DNA of 64,000 nucleotides from NCBI RefSeq assembly GCF_001592825.1, contig NZ_LTZG01000001.1:496001-560000 (forward strand), written 5' to 3'. This DNA is from Planococcus maritimus. GTDB taxonomy: Bacteria > Bacillota > Bacilli > Bacillales_A > Planococcaceae. Below are positions 24,206-35,226 of this stretch, piece after piece; position 1 is the stretch's first letter, and each line of letters begins with the position of its first letter. A program made the translations under genes and the position numbers. A model generated the notes under the pieces. The model saw only the letters and a program-made list of their open reading frames with translations, ran no database searches and was not told the DNA's origin.

Positions 24206-25918
24206 TTATTCCTTACCGGAAATATAAGCCCATTTGTAGCTGTAATCTCCACCGAATGGGTGTTTAACGATGTTGTTAACATATGGCTTTTGAAGGGACA
24301 TGATACCGCGCTGATAGATCGGTGCGATAGCAGCGTCTTCTTCAACCAAGATTTTTTCAGCTTGAGCCATTGCTTCCCAGCGTCCTTCAGCATCCTGTGC
24401 CAATTCGCCTTTAGCTTGCTCTACCAAGTTATCGAACTCTTCGTTAGAGTAAGACATCAAGTTGTGAGAAGCGCCAGTTACGAATAGGTCGATGAATGTC
24501 ATCGGATCCTGGAAGTCAGGGCCCCATCCAGAGTTTTGGATATCGTAGTCTTGTGCTTCATCAAGCTCAAGGCGTACGCCGAATGGTACAGCTTTCAAGT
24601 TAACTGTCAAACCTTCAAGGTTTGTTTCAAGTTGCTCTTTCAAATAAGCATCCATTTTACCAGCAAGTTCAGAGTCGCCGCCAAGAAGTTCCAATGTCAC
24701 TTCTGTTTCGCCGATTTCCTCTAAGCCTTTTTCCCAATAAGTTTTCGCTTCTTCAGCGTTGAATGGCAGCATGTCTCCGTTGATATCACGGAAGTCTTCG
24801 CCCGCTTCGTTGAAAGTGAAATCAGTTGGTACTAGGTAGTTAGCTGGAAGAGATCCGTTAGCTAGAACTACGTCTACTAGATCTTGTTTGTTGAAACCAG
24901 TAGCGATTGCTTTACGGATGTTTTCGTTAGCAAGTGGAGTTTCTTCTCCGTTACGCTCTTGGTTGAATTTCAAGTAGAACAAAGTCGGTTCAAGTTCTTT
25001 TACCACTTCTGGATCTTCAGCATATTGCATTGCGAATTCACCAGAAAGTCCGACACGGTCTTTTTCACCAGATTGGTAAAGGTTAACTGCTGTTGAAGTT
25101 TCTTTTACAACGTCAACGTTAACTGTTTCAAGTTGAACAGTTTCAGCATCCCAGTACTCAGCGTTTTTCTCCATTGTCCAAGTCAGGCCAGTGCCATCCC
25201 AGTTCGTAAGAGTGAACGGTCCGTTGTATAGGATTGTTTCAGAGTTTGAAGCGTAGTCATCGCCTTGCTCAGTAACGAATTCCTCGTTCAATGGGTAGAA
25301 TGTACCGAAAGCCATCAATGACATGAAGTAAGGAGTTGGGCGCTCAAGTTCTACAACAAGTGTTTTGTCGTCTTCAGCAGTGATTCCTAGTTCAGAAACT
25401 TCCATGTCCCCTTCAGATACTTCTTTAGCGTTTTTGATTGTTCCAGCCATCATGTAAGGTCCGTAAGGTGAACCAGTGTCTGGGTCAATCGCGCGCTGCC
25501 AAGCATAGACGAAATCGTTAGCTGTGATCGGTGTACCGTCCGACCAGTTAGCATCACGCAGTTTGAAAGTGTAAGTCAAGCCATCTTCACTGATCTCAGG
25601 CTCGCTTTCAGCAAGTGCAGGTTCAGCAATGTTTTCTTGGTTCAAACGGAACAAACCTTCGTTTACGTTGTTAAGGATGTTGAATGCTACTGCATCCTCA
25701 GCAATCGAAGAATCCATTGATGGAATTTCTGCTCCTTCGATCAAGTTTAGTTCTTGTACAGAATCCGGCTCTCCGCCGTTGCCTTCTGCGCCTTCTGTAC
25801 CTTCTGTGTCTGTGTTTTCCGTCCCAGTATCAGTGTCATCTCCGCCGCCGCAAGCAGCTAGGAAAGCACTAAGTACCAAAACCAGGCCAAGTAGCCATAA
25901 AATCTTGCTGTTTTTCAC
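24206..25918 (-). CDS. oppA: Oligopeptide-binding lipoprotein OppA
   Basis: 570 residues from GTG 25918, chosen because AAGGGGGC lies 7 bases upstream and the signal peptide then has its lipobox LAAC with Cys23, as in AppA. A Gly/Asp/Thr-rich linker follows. The SBP-5 family signature is present (QRAIDPDTGSPYGPYM, NGPFTLTNWDGTGLTW, NIRKAIATGFNKQDLV). It captures extracellular oligopeptides for OppBCDF. It is the first gene of the operon; a CodY-like box lies in its leader. Confidence 0.95.
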   Translation of the reverse strand: MKNSKILWLLGLVLVLSAFLAACGGGDDTDTGTENTDTEGTEGAEGNGGEPDSVQELNLIEGAEIPSMDSSIAEDAVAFNILNNVNEGLFRLNQENIAEPALAESEPEISEDGLTYTFKLRDANWSDGTPITANDFVYAWQRAIDPDTGSPYGPYMMAGTIKNAKEVSEGDMEVSELGITAEDDKTLVVELERPTPYFMSLMAFGTFYPLNEEFVTEQGDDYASNSETILYNGPFTLTNWDGTGLTWTMEKNAEYWDAETVQLETVNVDVVKETSTAVNLYQSGEKDRVGLSGEFAMQYAEDPEVVKELEPTLFYLKFNQERNGEETPLANENIRKAIATGFNKQDLVDVVLANGSLPANYLVPTDFTFNEAGEDFRDINGDMLPFNAEEAKTYWEKGLEEIGETEVTLELLGGDSELAGKMDAYLKEQLETNLEGLTVNLKAVPFGVRLELDEAQDYDIQNSGWGPDFQDPMTFIDLFVTGASHNLMSYSNEEFDNLVEQAKGELAQDAEGRWEAMAQAEKILVEEDAAIAPIYQRGIMSLQKPYVNNIVKHPFGGDYSYKWAYISGKE

Positions 25919-25934
25919 TGATTTTGCCCCCTTA

Positions 25935-25949
25935 AATTTTCTGAAAAAT
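25935..25949 (-). promoter_or_regulatory. CodY-like box in the oppA leader
   Basis: Minus-strand ATTTTTCAGAAAATT matches the CodY consensus AATTTTCWGAAAATT at 14 of 15 positions. It lies between the likely transcription start and the ribosome-binding site, a repressing position. CodY represses opp genes in several Firmicutes. Confidence 0.6.
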
Positions 25950-25962
25950 TGGTACATGATTA

Positions 25963-25968
25963 ATTATA
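25963..25968 (-). promoter_or_regulatory. -10 box of oppA
   Basis: TATAAT on the minus strand, about 45 bp before the oppA start. The -35 region (TGTACA, 16-bp spacing) is a poor match. Confidence 0.45.
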
Positions 25969-26069
25969 CATAAATATTTATTGTTGTACAGCGTTTTTTT
26001 TGGAATATTTTACACTTTCCCCAGTAATCATGCTGTTAGGAAACCCATCAATAGGCTGAAAAGCGCGTC

Positions 26070-26084
26070 ATGTAAGCGTTTTCT
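26070..26084. promoter_or_regulatory. CcpA (cre) site between oppA and the DUF3899 gene
   Basis: ATGTAAGCGTTTTCT fits WTGNAANCGNWNNCW at all positions. It is more than 100 bp upstream of the oppA -10 box and 26 bp upstream of the DUF3899 -35 box, so the target gene is uncertain. Confidence 0.4.
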
Positions 26085-26109
26085 TTAAGATCGAAATTCG
26101 AATGTTTTT

Positions 26110-26138
26110 TTGATTTTTTTTGCTATTTCTTCTACAAT
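26110..26138 (+). promoter_or_regulatory. Promoter of the DUF3899 gene
   Basis: TTGATT (26110-26115), 17-bp spacer, TACAAT (26133-26138), 23 bp before the start codon. Confidence 0.55.
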
Positions 26139-26161
26139 AAAGAGCGAATAGAGGTGCACTA

Positions 26162-26503
26162 ATGAGAAAAATAATTATCGGAATTGCCGTTGTGCAGTTG
26201 CTAGTATTGCTGACAATGCTCTTCCGAAGCGAACCGTTTTCACTGTTGTCATACATTAATAACTCCTTTATTTACGGGGGAGTGCTTGTATTTTTCGGAC
26301 TTTGGGTCTTCGTTGTCCAGACAGGAGTTTTCGACATCTTTACGATGAGCATGCGCAAATTTTTCAAAAGCAAATCCACCTTGGACGATGATGAAATGCG
26401 CTTGCCTTCAGAAGTGTTGGCTTTCTCCAGTTTCCCGCTACTTATTATTGGCGGCGTAACATTGCTAGCGATGGCGATTTCACTTGCAATTTATCAACAA
26501 TAG
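26162..26503 (+). CDS. DUF3899 membrane protein
   Basis: A 113-residue protein with three hydrophobic segments, at about residues 3-18, 36-56 and 88-110. A basic, then acidic loop (RKFFKSKSTLDDDEMRLPSE) lies between the last two. The layout fits the DUF3899 family of small Bacillales membrane proteins of unknown function. The start ATG follows GAGGTG. It lies between oppA and trpS and is transcribed toward trpS, but has its own promoter; no role in peptide import can be inferred. Confidence 0.7.
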   Translation: MRKIIIGIAVVQLLVLLTMLFRSEPFSLLSYINNSFIYGGVLVFFGLWVFVVQTGVFDIFTMSMRKFFKSKSTLDDDEMRLPSEVLAFSSFPLLIIGGVTLLAMAISLAIYQQ

Positions 26504-26512
26504 AATTGCATA

Positions 26513-26542
26513 TTGCAGCAACAATCTCTTTTGTATTATAAT
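26513..26542 (+). promoter_or_regulatory. trpS promoter
   Basis: TTGCAG (26513-26518), 18-bp spacer, TATAAT (26537-26542), placed just upstream of the T-box leader. Confidence 0.7.
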
Positions 26543-26559
26543 AAAATTAATACAAATGA

Positions 26560-27826
<1,267 letters not shown>

Positions 27827-27832
27827 TACAAG

Positions 27833-27875
27833 AAAAAAGGATGAACAAGTGGAATGCCACTCGTTCATCCTTTTT
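27833..27875. terminator. Bidirectional terminator between trpS and appC
   Basis: AAAGGATGAAC/GTTCATCCTTT stem with A-runs before and T-runs after, serving the convergent trpS and app operons. Confidence 0.88.
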
Positions 27876-27887
27876 ATGTGGTTTCTG

Positions 27888-28805
27888 TTAGCGCAATGAT
27901 TTCGGATTTAACGCATCTTTTAACCCTTCGCCGATAAAATTAATCGACAGGATCGTCAAGGTAATAATGATCGCTGGCGGCATCCAAATCCATGGCTTGC
28001 CTTGCAGCACGTCCGGCTCGTTGGCAGATGACAGCATATTGCCCCAGCTCGGCGTCGCTTGCGGAACCCCAAAACCAAGATAACTGAGCGCCGATTCGAT
28101 GACGATCATCGTCGCGAAAATCAGCGTCCCTTGAACGATGATCGTCGAAACGACATTCGGCAGCAAATGCTTAGTGATGACTTTAAATGGAGAGCAGCCA
28201 ATAGACAAAGCTGCAAGGATATACTCATTTTCTTTCTCCGCTAATACTTTACTCCGGACGAGACGGGCAACCCCGCCCCAGCTGAGCGCACCGATGACCA
28301 TGATCAAGACCCATAAACCATCGACGATGCCATAAAGGATAGTGTTCAAGACGATGACAAATACCAGGAATGGGAAATTCAATACGAAATCGGTAAAGCG
28401 CATCAAAATGCTATCGATCATGCCACCAAAAAATCCGGCTAATGCCCCTACTAACGTTCCGAGCACGATGACCATCAGTGTCGCACTAAAGCCAACGAGG
28501 AGTGAAATCCGCCCGCCGTAGAACAAGCGGGTCAAAACATCTCTGCCGCTTTTATCCGTACCCAATAGATGCTCGCTATTCGGCTCGATATTCATCGCTC
28601 CGATGTTCACTTTCGAGATATCCGGAAGCGGCGATAATACCGGTGCGAGAAACGGTGCTGACAGCGACATTAATGTCACCAGCACGATGAAACATGAGCT
28701 GATCATCGCCAATTTATTGCGGACAAACTTTCTTCTCGCTATTTGCCATGGAGATAAACTTCTTTCCGGCTTTTTTTGTTGAGCAATGGTAGTTGATGAT
28801 GCCAT
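27888..28805 (-). CDS. appC: Oligopeptide ABC transporter permease AppC
   Basis: A 305-residue permease. The N-terminal tail of about 35 residues is followed by LAMISSCFIVLVTLMSLSAPF. The OppC-type loop LGTDKSGRDVLTRLFYGGR and the EAA loop EYILAALSIGCSPFKVITKHLLPN are present. It is last in an operon whose order, D-F-A-B-C, is that of the B. subtilis app locus, which sets it apart from the oppABCDF copy 4 kb away. Confidence 0.92.
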   Translation of the reverse strand: MASSTTIAQQKKPERSLSPWQIARRKFVRNKLAMISSCFIVLVTLMSLSAPFLAPVLSPLPDISKVNIGAMNIEPNSEHLLGTDKSGRDVLTRLFYGGRISLLVGFSATLMVIVLGTLVGALAGFFGGMIDSILMRFTDFVLNFPFLVFVIVLNTILYGIVDGLWVLIMVIGALSWGGVARLVRSKVLAEKENEYILAALSIGCSPFKVITKHLLPNVVSTIIVQGTLIFATMIVIESALSYLGFGVPQATPSWGNMLSSANEPDVLQGKPWIWMPPAIIITLTILSINFIGEGLKDALNPKSLR

Positions 28806-28820
28806 TTTACTGCTTCCTCC

Positions 28821-29786
28821 TCAATCCAGGCGAATTCGTGGATCCACGACGCCGTATAGAATATCAGCCAATAAATTACCGAATAACGTAAGGAACGACA
28901 AAAGCATGGTCAAAGCCATCAAGGTCGGATAGTCACGGCTTGTCACTGACTCCAAGAACAATTGCCCAATTCCCGGGTATGTAAAAATCGTTTCCGTAAT
29001 GATCGCTCCGCCGATCAATGCAGCAAAATCAAATCCAAGGAACGTCACCAAGGGAATGATGGAATTGCGCAGGATGTGGACATTGTAGATCTTTTTCATC
29101 GGTGTCCCTTTCGCGCGTGCTGTACGGACAAAATCCTTGCGGGAGTTTTCAATGATGTCATTGCGTAAAAATTGGGTATAGCTCGCTGTACTCATCGCTC
29201 CTAGCACAATTGCCGGCAACAACACATGGTGCATGCGGCTCAAGTAGTACTCCAAGCTGCCCTCTTGTGCCAAAATATCGACGGAGCCAGCAAACGGGAA
29301 CCAATTTAGCTGGAAGGCAAAAATATAAATCGCAAAAACGGCAGCGACGAACGATGGAATCGCAAGCATAATATAGTTGAATCCTGCGATGGCATTATCC
29401 CCTAACGTATATGGACGCCTTCCTGAATACATGCCCATGAGGAATGCCATGATATACGTAATGATGAGCGCCGTGATGCCGAGCAATAAAGTATTCGGTA
29501 TTTTTTCCATTATCAAGTCGAATACCGGAATCTGAAAACGCGTGGATTTGCCAAACTCCCCCTGGACGAATCCACTGATCCAATTAACATATTGAACCGG
29601 CAATGGGTCATTATAGCCGAGCTTTTCACGCATTTCTGCTATGTATTGAGGGTCGGTATTGAGCGGATCGATTTCCCCGCTGAGCGAATCGCCCGGCATT
29701 AGTTTAGCGAGGCTGAAGACCACGATGGAAATTAATATTAACATCGGAATCATTCCAAGCAATCGTCTAATCGAATATTTAAGCAT
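28821..29786 (-). CDS. appB: Oligopeptide ABC transporter permease AppB
   Basis: A 321-residue, six-helix permease beginning MLKYSIRRLLGMIPMLILISI. The EAA loop is DFVRTARAKGTPMKKIYNVHILRN, and the extracellular loop before helix 2 contains YNDPLPVQYVNWISGFVQGEFG. It pairs with AppC, encoded 15 bp downstream. Confidence 0.92.
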   Translation of the reverse strand: MLKYSIRRLLGMIPMLILISIVVFSLAKLMPGDSLSGEIDPLNTDPQYIAEMREKLGYNDPLPVQYVNWISGFVQGEFGKSTRFQIPVFDLIMEKIPNTLLLGITALIITYIMAFLMGMYSGRRPYTLGDNAIAGFNYIMLAIPSFVAAVFAIYIFAFQLNWFPFAGSVDILAQEGSLEYYLSRMHHVLLPAIVLGAMSTASYTQFLRNDIIENSRKDFVRTARAKGTPMKKIYNVHILRNSIIPLVTFLGFDFAALIGGAIITETIFTYPGIGQLFLESVTSRDYPTLMALTMLLSFLTLFGNLLADILYGVVDPRIRLD

Positions 29787-29820
29787 AGGTACTCTCCTTG
29801 TCTGATAGGTTCTGGGCTAT

Positions 29821-29877
29821 GCTCTTTTGCACGGGAAGGGGTATTTGGCAAAAACAGCCTTTCCCGTGCATAAGAGC
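29821..29877 (-). other. Stem-loop between appA and appB
   Basis: GCTCTT-x-GCACGGGAAGG pairs with CCTTTCCCGTGC-x-AAGAGC around a 20-nt loop. No T-run follows on the minus strand, so it is more likely an mRNA-stability or processing element than a full terminator. Confidence 0.6.
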
Positions 29878-29888
29878 TTCATATAAAG

Positions 29889-29919
29889 ATTCAACGACGG
29901 GCGTATCGCCCATCGTTGA
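29889..29919 (-). other. Second stem-loop between appA and appB
   Basis: TTCAACGA-x-GGGCG/CGCCC-x-TCGTTGAA, a compact hairpin 15 bp after the appA stop. Together with the neighbouring stem it probably protects the appA message. Confidence 0.6.
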
Positions 29920-29934
29920 AGGTTTGTGCTGAGT

Positions 29935-31644
29935 TTATTCGGTTACGAACCATTCAGCAGGGCTGTTTTGACCAGATACATCATATTCAACTCCACCGAC
30001 ACGTGTGTTCAATGCCTTGATTTCTTCAAGTTCCGCGATATAGAGCATCGGGAGGTCTTCATTGACGATCTTCTGCCACTCTACATACAATTCTTTGCGT
30101 TTTTCCTGATCCGTGCCGACGATTTCGATATCAAGTGCATCGTCTAGCAATTGATCCGCTTCCGGATTGTTGTAGCGAGGATAGTTCCATAATTGATCTG
30201 CTTTCCATAGGCCCGATGGATCCGGGTCAGTTCCAGTGCCCCAACCGCCGAAGAAGGTTTCAATGGAAGCATCATCTTTTTCGACCATGTCGTAGTAAAG
30301 GTTGACTTCGACCATTTCTACTTCAGAACGCAGTCCTACTTCTTCGAAATACTGTGCAATTTGCTGGGCACGGGATTCGAAAGTCGGGTTGCCTGTTGCG
30401 TAGTGGGAGAATTTCACGATAAACTCATCGCCATTCGGGTCTTCACGGAATCCGTCGTCATTCGTATCGACGTATCCTGCGTCTTCCAGCATTTGTTTCG
30501 ATTTTTCAGGATCGTATTCATATTGAATCAACTCGCTGTCATCCGCTGAATTCCAGTGGGAAGACGGTACCGGCTTGTTGACGACATCCGCATAGCCGAA
30601 GAAGAATGCATCCACCCATTCCTGGCGGTTCAATGCATACATCATCGCTTGGCGAAGCTCCTTGCTTTGGTATTTCGGAAGTTCTTCTGTGATCGTTTGG
30701 GATTCGTTATCGAATTTGCCAAGCTTGAATCCTACATAATAATACGTCAATCCAGGATACGTAACGATTTCCACGTTTTCCAAAGGCTCAACTTCAGGGC
30801 CGGATACCGGCTGAAGGGAGATCATGTCAATGTCGTTGTTCTGCAAAGCCCCGACAACAGAAGAGTTATCGATTACGCGCAGGACGATTTTATCCAAATT
30901 GACATCTCCGTTCCAGTATTCATCGAATTTCGAGAATTCGACGGACTCGCCAGGAACGATTTTATCGATTTTGAACGGCCCGATTCCGATTGGAGTCGAA
31001 CGCACCCATTCCGAAGCCGACATTTCAGCGACCGGCACATCGCCAAGAACGGATTCAGGAAGCGGATATGCCCATAGGTTCGTTAAGTTGTTCACGCGTG
31101 CTTCGTCGAAAGTGATATTGATTTCGTAATCGCTGACCACTTCGATCCCTGAAATGGAATCGGCGTCGCCGCTGCGGTATGCTTCAGCGCCTTCGATTGT
31201 TTGAACATTTGCATAGCGGGGGCCGTCATAGTCAGGATCTGCGATGGTTTCTAGCGCAAACACCCAGTCGTTGACAGTCAATTCTTCGCCATTATGCCAT
31301 TTCACGCCTTCTTCGAATGTGAAGTTGAAGACTTTATTGTCCTCTGTTTCCCAAGAAGCAACGTTCGGTTCTGGCTCTAAGTTTTCGTTATAGCTGATTA
31401 ACGCTTCATCGAATAGTTCGATGACTTCAAAATCAGTGGCAATGCCATAGAACGCGGAAGAGAACAAACCTTCTGGTGGCGCATCAAGACCATAGACCAG
31501 CGTTCCGCCTTCTTGCGGCTCGCCATCAGAAGATCCCCCTTCTGAACCTGACTCACTGGATCCATCGTCGCCGCCGCATGCCGCCAGAAACGCAGACAGG
31601 ACAAGCACTAACGCGAAAAGCCAGAGTAACGATTTTTTCTTCAT
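29935..31644 (-). CDS. appA: Oligopeptide-binding lipoprotein AppA
   Basis: A 569-residue SBP-5 family lipoprotein with lipobox LAAC (Cys23) and a Ser/Gly/Asp linker. Recognisable parts include EGVKWHNGEELTVNDWVFAL, SASEWVRSTPIGIGPFKIDK and KELRQAMMYALNRQEW. It delivers peptides to AppBC. It lies third in the appDFABC operon, with two hairpins after it. The signal peptide is almost identical to that of OppA (WLFALVLVLSAFLAAC), pointing to an old duplication. Confidence 0.93.
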   Translation of the reverse strand: MKKKSLLWLFALVLVLSAFLAACGGDDGSSESGSEGGSSDGEPQEGGTLVYGLDAPPEGLFSSAFYGIATDFEVIELFDEALISYNENLEPEPNVASWETEDNKVFNFTFEEGVKWHNGEELTVNDWVFALETIADPDYDGPRYANVQTIEGAEAYRSGDADSISGIEVVSDYEINITFDEARVNNLTNLWAYPLPESVLGDVPVAEMSASEWVRSTPIGIGPFKIDKIVPGESVEFSKFDEYWNGDVNLDKIVLRVIDNSSVVGALQNNDIDMISLQPVSGPEVEPLENVEIVTYPGLTYYYVGFKLGKFDNESQTITEELPKYQSKELRQAMMYALNRQEWVDAFFFGYADVVNKPVPSSHWNSADDSELIQYEYDPEKSKQMLEDAGYVDTNDDGFREDPNGDEFIVKFSHYATGNPTFESRAQQIAQYFEEVGLRSEVEMVEVNLYYDMVEKDDASIETFFGGWGTGTDPDPSGLWKADQLWNYPRYNNPEADQLLDDALDIEIVGTDQEKRKELYVEWQKIVNEDLPMLYIAELEEIKALNTRVGGVEYDVSGQNSPAEWFVTE

Positions 31645-31671
31645 CTTTTTTCCCCCTAAAAAATTTTTTGA

Positions 31672-32682
31672 TCAATACAAATGGCACGCAACTTGATGGC
31701 CTGGCCGCACTTCTGTCAACACGGGTTTCTGTTGTGAGCAGACTTCCATCGCTACCGGGCAGCGCGTGTGGAACGGGCAGCCCGCAGGCGGGTTTTGAGG
31801 GCTCGGCACATCCCCTTTCAAGACAATCCGCTCTTTCCGCTTTGCCGGATTCGGTTCCGGAATTGCGGAGATGAGCGCCTGCGTGTAAGGATGCAGCGGT
31901 TCTTTGTATAAATCTTTATTTGAAGCAAGCTCTACGAGGTTGCCCAAATACATCACGCCGATTCGATCGCTCATATGCTTTACGACACTCAAGTCGTGCG
32001 CAATGAAGAGATAGGTCAGATCGAATTCGATTTGCAGTTCCTTCAATAAGTTCAGCACCTGCGATTGCACGGAAACATCGAGTGCCGATACCGGTTCATC
32101 TGCGACAATCAGCTTGGGGTGCAGTGCCAGCGCGCGGGCGATGCCGATGCGCTGTCTTTGGCCGCCTGAAAATTCATGGGCGTATTTATAATAAGCCTCT
32201 TCAGGCAAGCCAACTCGCTTCAGGAGCGTCTTGATTTCCTGCTCCAATTCTTTTTTATTGCGCTTTTCGTAATTGAGGATCGGCTCAGAAATGATGTCGC
32301 CGACCATCTGCGTCGGATTCAGCGACGCGTAGGGATCCTGGAACACCATTTGGAAATCGCGCCTGGCCTTTTGCAATTTAGACCCTGATAACCGGGTAAT
32401 GTCTTTTCCTTCGAAAAGGATTTCGCCTTCCGTCGGTTTCATCAGTCTCAGGATGGTCCGCCCAGCAGTTGATTTGCCACAGCCTGATTCGCCGACCAAA
32501 CCAAGCGTCTCCCCTCTCCTAATCGCAAACGACACGTCGTCCACCGCTTTGACATTGCCGATGGTCCGCTTGAAAAAGCCGCCGGTGACTGGATAGTATT
32601 TTTTCAAATTCCGGATTTCCAGAAGATTTTCACGCTTATCTAAGTGATCAATTCGATCCTGGATAAAATCTCTAGTGGTCAT
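31672..32682 (-). CDS. appF: Oligopeptide ABC transporter ATP-binding protein AppF
   Basis: A 336-residue ATPase. Walker A is GESGCGKST, the signature is [12 protein letters not shown], Walker B is [12 protein letters not shown], and the switch is FIAHDLS. The C-terminal cysteine-containing segment [15 protein letters not shown] is the Fe-S-type cluster motif of oligopeptide ATPases. Its start overlaps the appD stop by 4 bp. Confidence 0.93.
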   Translation of the reverse strand: MTTRDFIQDRIDHLDKRENLLEIRNLKKYYPVTGGFFKRTIGNVKAVDDVSFAIRRGETLGLVGESGCGKSTAGRTILRLMKPTEGEILFEGKDITRLSGSKLQKARRDFQMVFQDPYASLNPTQMVGDIISEPILNYEKRNKKELEQEIKTLLKRVGLPEEAYYKYAHEFSGGQRQRIGIARALALHPKLIVADEPVSALDVSVQSQVLNLLKELQIEFDLTYLFIAHDLSVVKHMSDRIGVMYLGNLVELASNKDLYKEPLHPYTQALISAIPEPNPAKRKERIVLKGDVPSPQNPPAGCPFHTRCPVAMEVCSQQKPVLTEVRPGHQVACHLY

Positions 32683-33722
32683 AATGTTGCGGCTCCTTGT
32701 CGTTCTCTTTTTTCGCCATTAGGCCAACTTTCTTCATATAATAGGCACGCAGCTTCGTGTCGATTGTCCACTTTTGCAAGCTGTGGTGTTACCGTCAGGC
32801 ATTCTGCCATCGCTTTCGGGCAACGGTTCGCAAAACGGCAGCCTACCTGGGGCATATTGATAACAGATGGCACAAGCCCTTCAATCGTCGCAAGCTCCTC
32901 GACGTCTTCGTCCATTTTAGGGACTGCTTTCATCAACAATTCGGTATACGGATGTTTGGGACTGCTGAACAAGTCGTCGACAAATGCGCGCTCGACAATT
33001 TTCCCCGCGTACATGACCAATACTTCATCGCAGATTTCTGCTACGACTCCTAGGTCGTGTGTGATGAGGATGATCGACATATCGTTCGCTTCTTGTATGC
33101 CTTTCATCAATTCAAGAATTTGCGCTTGCACCGTCACATCCAACGCGGTCGTCGGCTCGTCGGCGATCAGCAATTTTGGTTGGCACGCAATCGCCATGGC
33201 AATCATGACGCGCTGGCGCATCCCCCCGGACAATTGATGAGGGTATTCAGTGACGATTTGTTCAGCCCGCGGTATCCCCACTTGCTTCAATAAGGCGACT
33301 GACCGCAACCGAGCTTCTTTTTTGGTCAGTTTCTCATGATTCAAAATCACTTCTTCAATTTGATAGCCAATGGTGAATACTGGATTGAGCGAAGTCATCG
33401 GTTCTTGGAAAATCATCGAGATGTCTTTTCCTCGAATATCATTCATTTTCTTATCGGAAAATTTTGAAATTTCTTGTCCTTCGAATTCGATTTCGCCGCC
33501 TCGGATCTTGCCGACGCCATTCGGCAGCAATTGCATAATGGATAGCGACATAACGCTTTTTCCGCAACCTGATTCGCCTACTACCCCGACGATTTGCTTC
33601 GGCAAGACATCAAAGCTGACTCCCTCGACTGCGTTATAATAATCGCCGTCAATTTTGAACCCAGTTTGGAGGTTTTTAACCCGCAAGAGCGGTGTAGACT
33701 CATTGATTCCATAAGCTGTCAT
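32679..33722 (-). CDS. appD: Oligopeptide ABC transporter ATP-binding protein AppD
   Basis: A 347-residue ATPase and first gene of the app operon. Walker A is GESGCGKSV, the signature is [12 protein letters not shown], Walker B is [12 protein letters not shown], and the switch is LITHDLG. The C-terminal [14 protein letters not shown] segment carries the cysteine motif that the OppD of this window lacks. ATG 33722 follows GAGGTG. Confidence 0.93.
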   Translation of the reverse strand: MTAYGINESTPLLRVKNLQTGFKIDGDYYNAVEGVSFDVLPKQIVGVVGESGCGKSVMSLSIMQLLPNGVGKIRGGEIEFEGQEISKFSDKKMNDIRGKDISMIFQEPMTSLNPVFTIGYQIEEVILNHEKLTKKEARLRSVALLKQVGIPRAEQIVTEYPHQLSGGMRQRVMIAMAIACQPKLLIADEPTTALDVTVQAQILELMKGIQEANDMSIILITHDLGVVAEICDEVLVMYAGKIVERAFVDDLFSSPKHPYTELLMKAVPKMDEDVEELATIEGLVPSVINMPQVGCRFANRCPKAMAECLTVTPQLAKVDNRHEAACLLYEESWPNGEKRERQGAATL

Positions 33723-33816
33723 GAAAACACCTCAAAATTCTTTTTTTTCTGTCAATTCCAACTAGTTTTAAGCATATTACAAAAGTATTACATGCGCAAT
33801 ATAATTTTTGTATTTT

Positions 33817-33851
33817 AAGAAATGATTACCATATAGAGAAAATCATTTCTT
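33817..33851. repeat. Inverted repeat upstream of appD
   Basis: AAGAAATGATT (33817-33827) and AATCATTTCTT (33841-33851) form an 11-bp perfect inverted repeat with a 13-nt spacer, about 95 bp before appD. No T-run follows the stem on the minus strand. It could be an operator or an RNA hairpin; the binding protein is unknown. Confidence 0.45.
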
Positions 33852-33924
33852 TTCCCATGTCTTGCTTTTGCTATGTATCGCTTATGATAGCCCACTTTGA
33901 ATTGATTGCTATATTAAAAATTAC

Positions 33925-33956
33925 ATAAAAAAACTCCTGTTTCCAGGAGTTTTTCG
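33925..33956 (-). terminator. fabF terminator
   Basis: Minus-strand AAACTCCTG/CAGGAGTTT stem with a GAAA loop, followed by a T-run, just after fabF. Confidence 0.88.
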
Positions 33957-33963
33957 ATAAGCT

Positions 33964-35199
33964 TTATACTTTTTTGAAGACGAGTGAAGCGTTATGTCCG
34001 CCAAAGCCTAGTGAATTGCTCATCGCATAAGAGAAATCAGCCGTTCTAGCTTCATTCGGTACATAATCCAAATCCAATTCCTCATCTGGTGTTTCGTAAT
34101 TGGTCGTCGGTGGCATGATGCCTTCTTTCAAGGCCAAAGCCGTGAAGATGGCTTCGATGCCGCCTGCTGCGCCGAGCAAATGCCCTGTCATTGATTTTGT
34201 TGAACTCATACCGAGCTTGTAAGCGTGGTCGCCAAAGACCGTCTTGACTGCCATCGTTTCGAACATATCATTATAAGGCGTGCTCGTGCCATGCGCATTG
34301 ATATAACCGATCACGTCTGTTTCAACGCCTGCATCTTCAATAGCCTGTTGCATAGCGCGTGCTGCTCCTTCGCCACCTGGGGCTGGAGCCGTAATATGAT
34401 GCGCATCTCCAGTGGAGCCATAGCCGACCACTTCTGCATAAATTTTCGCACCGCGTGCTTTGGCGTGCTCGTATTCTTCCAGAATGACAATGCCAGCACC
34501 TTCGCCGATGACAAAGCCGTCACGGTTTTTATCGAATGGGCGTGATGCCGTTTTAACATCTGCATTGGTTGTCAATGCCGTATTTGCTGTAAAACCGGCT
34601 ACGGACAAGCGTGTGATTGGAGCTTCTGCGCCGCCTGAAATCATGACATCCGCATCTCCACGCTGGATGACCTTGAAGGCATCGCCGATCGAATTCGTGC
34701 CGGATGCACAAGCCGTTACCGAGCAAGAGTTGATGGCTTTTGCACCGAAGTGGATCGATACTTGGCCTGATGCCATATCGGGAATAATCATTGGCACGAA
34801 AAATGGGCTGATGCGGCGAACACCGCGTGAGTTCAACACGTCCATTTGGTTTTCAATCGTTTCCATCCCACCGATGCCGGATCCGATCCACACGCCCGTG
34901 CGGAGAGCGGTTTTCTCATCGAGCTCTAGTTGCGCATCTTTCATTGCCATGATCGATGAAGCGAGTGCGTAGTGAGTAAAGCGGTCCATCTTACGTGCTT
35001 CTTTACGTTCGATGTAATCTTCGATTGAAAAGTCTTTTACTTCTGCAGCTACTTTCGCAGGATACTGATCGGCATCCAAGCGCGTTAGCGGGCCTACGCC
35101 TGACTTGCCTGCTTTGACCGCTTCCCATGTGCTTTCTGCACTATTTCCAAGCGGCGATACTGCACCAATACCTGTTATGACGACACGACGATTTTCCAT
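33964..35199 (-). CDS. fabF: 3-oxoacyl-ACP synthase II FabF
   Basis: 411 residues from ATG 35199, chosen for AAAGGAAG 10 bases upstream and the standard N-terminus [10 protein letters not shown]. The catalytic triad is Cys164 ([11 protein letters not shown]) and the two His residues in [12 protein letters not shown] and [12 protein letters not shown]. It condenses malonyl-ACP with growing acyl-ACP. It is second in the FapR-controlled fabH-fabF operon, 27 bp after fabH. Confidence 0.97.
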   Translation of the reverse strand: MENRRVVITGIGAVSPLGNSAESTWEAVKAGKSGVGPLTRLDADQYPAKVAAEVKDFSIEDYIERKEARKMDRFTHYALASSIMAMKDAQLELDEKTALRTGVWIGSGIGGMETIENQMDVLNSRGVRRISPFFVPMIIPDMASGQVSIHFGAKAINSCSVTACASGTNSIGDAFKVIQRGDADVMISGGAEAPITRLSVAGFTANTALTTNADVKTASRPFDKNRDGFVIGEGAGIVILEEYEHAKARGAKIYAEVVGYGSTGDAHHITAPAPGGEGAARAMQQAIEDAGVETDVIGYINAHGTSTPYNDMFETMAVKTVFGDHAYKLGMSSTKSMTGHLLGAAGGIEAIFTALALKEGIMPPTTNYETPDEELDLDYVPNEARTADFSYAMSNSLGFGGHNASLVFKKV

Positions 35200-35226
35200 T
35201 TGATTTACTTCCTTTCGCATATCCGA

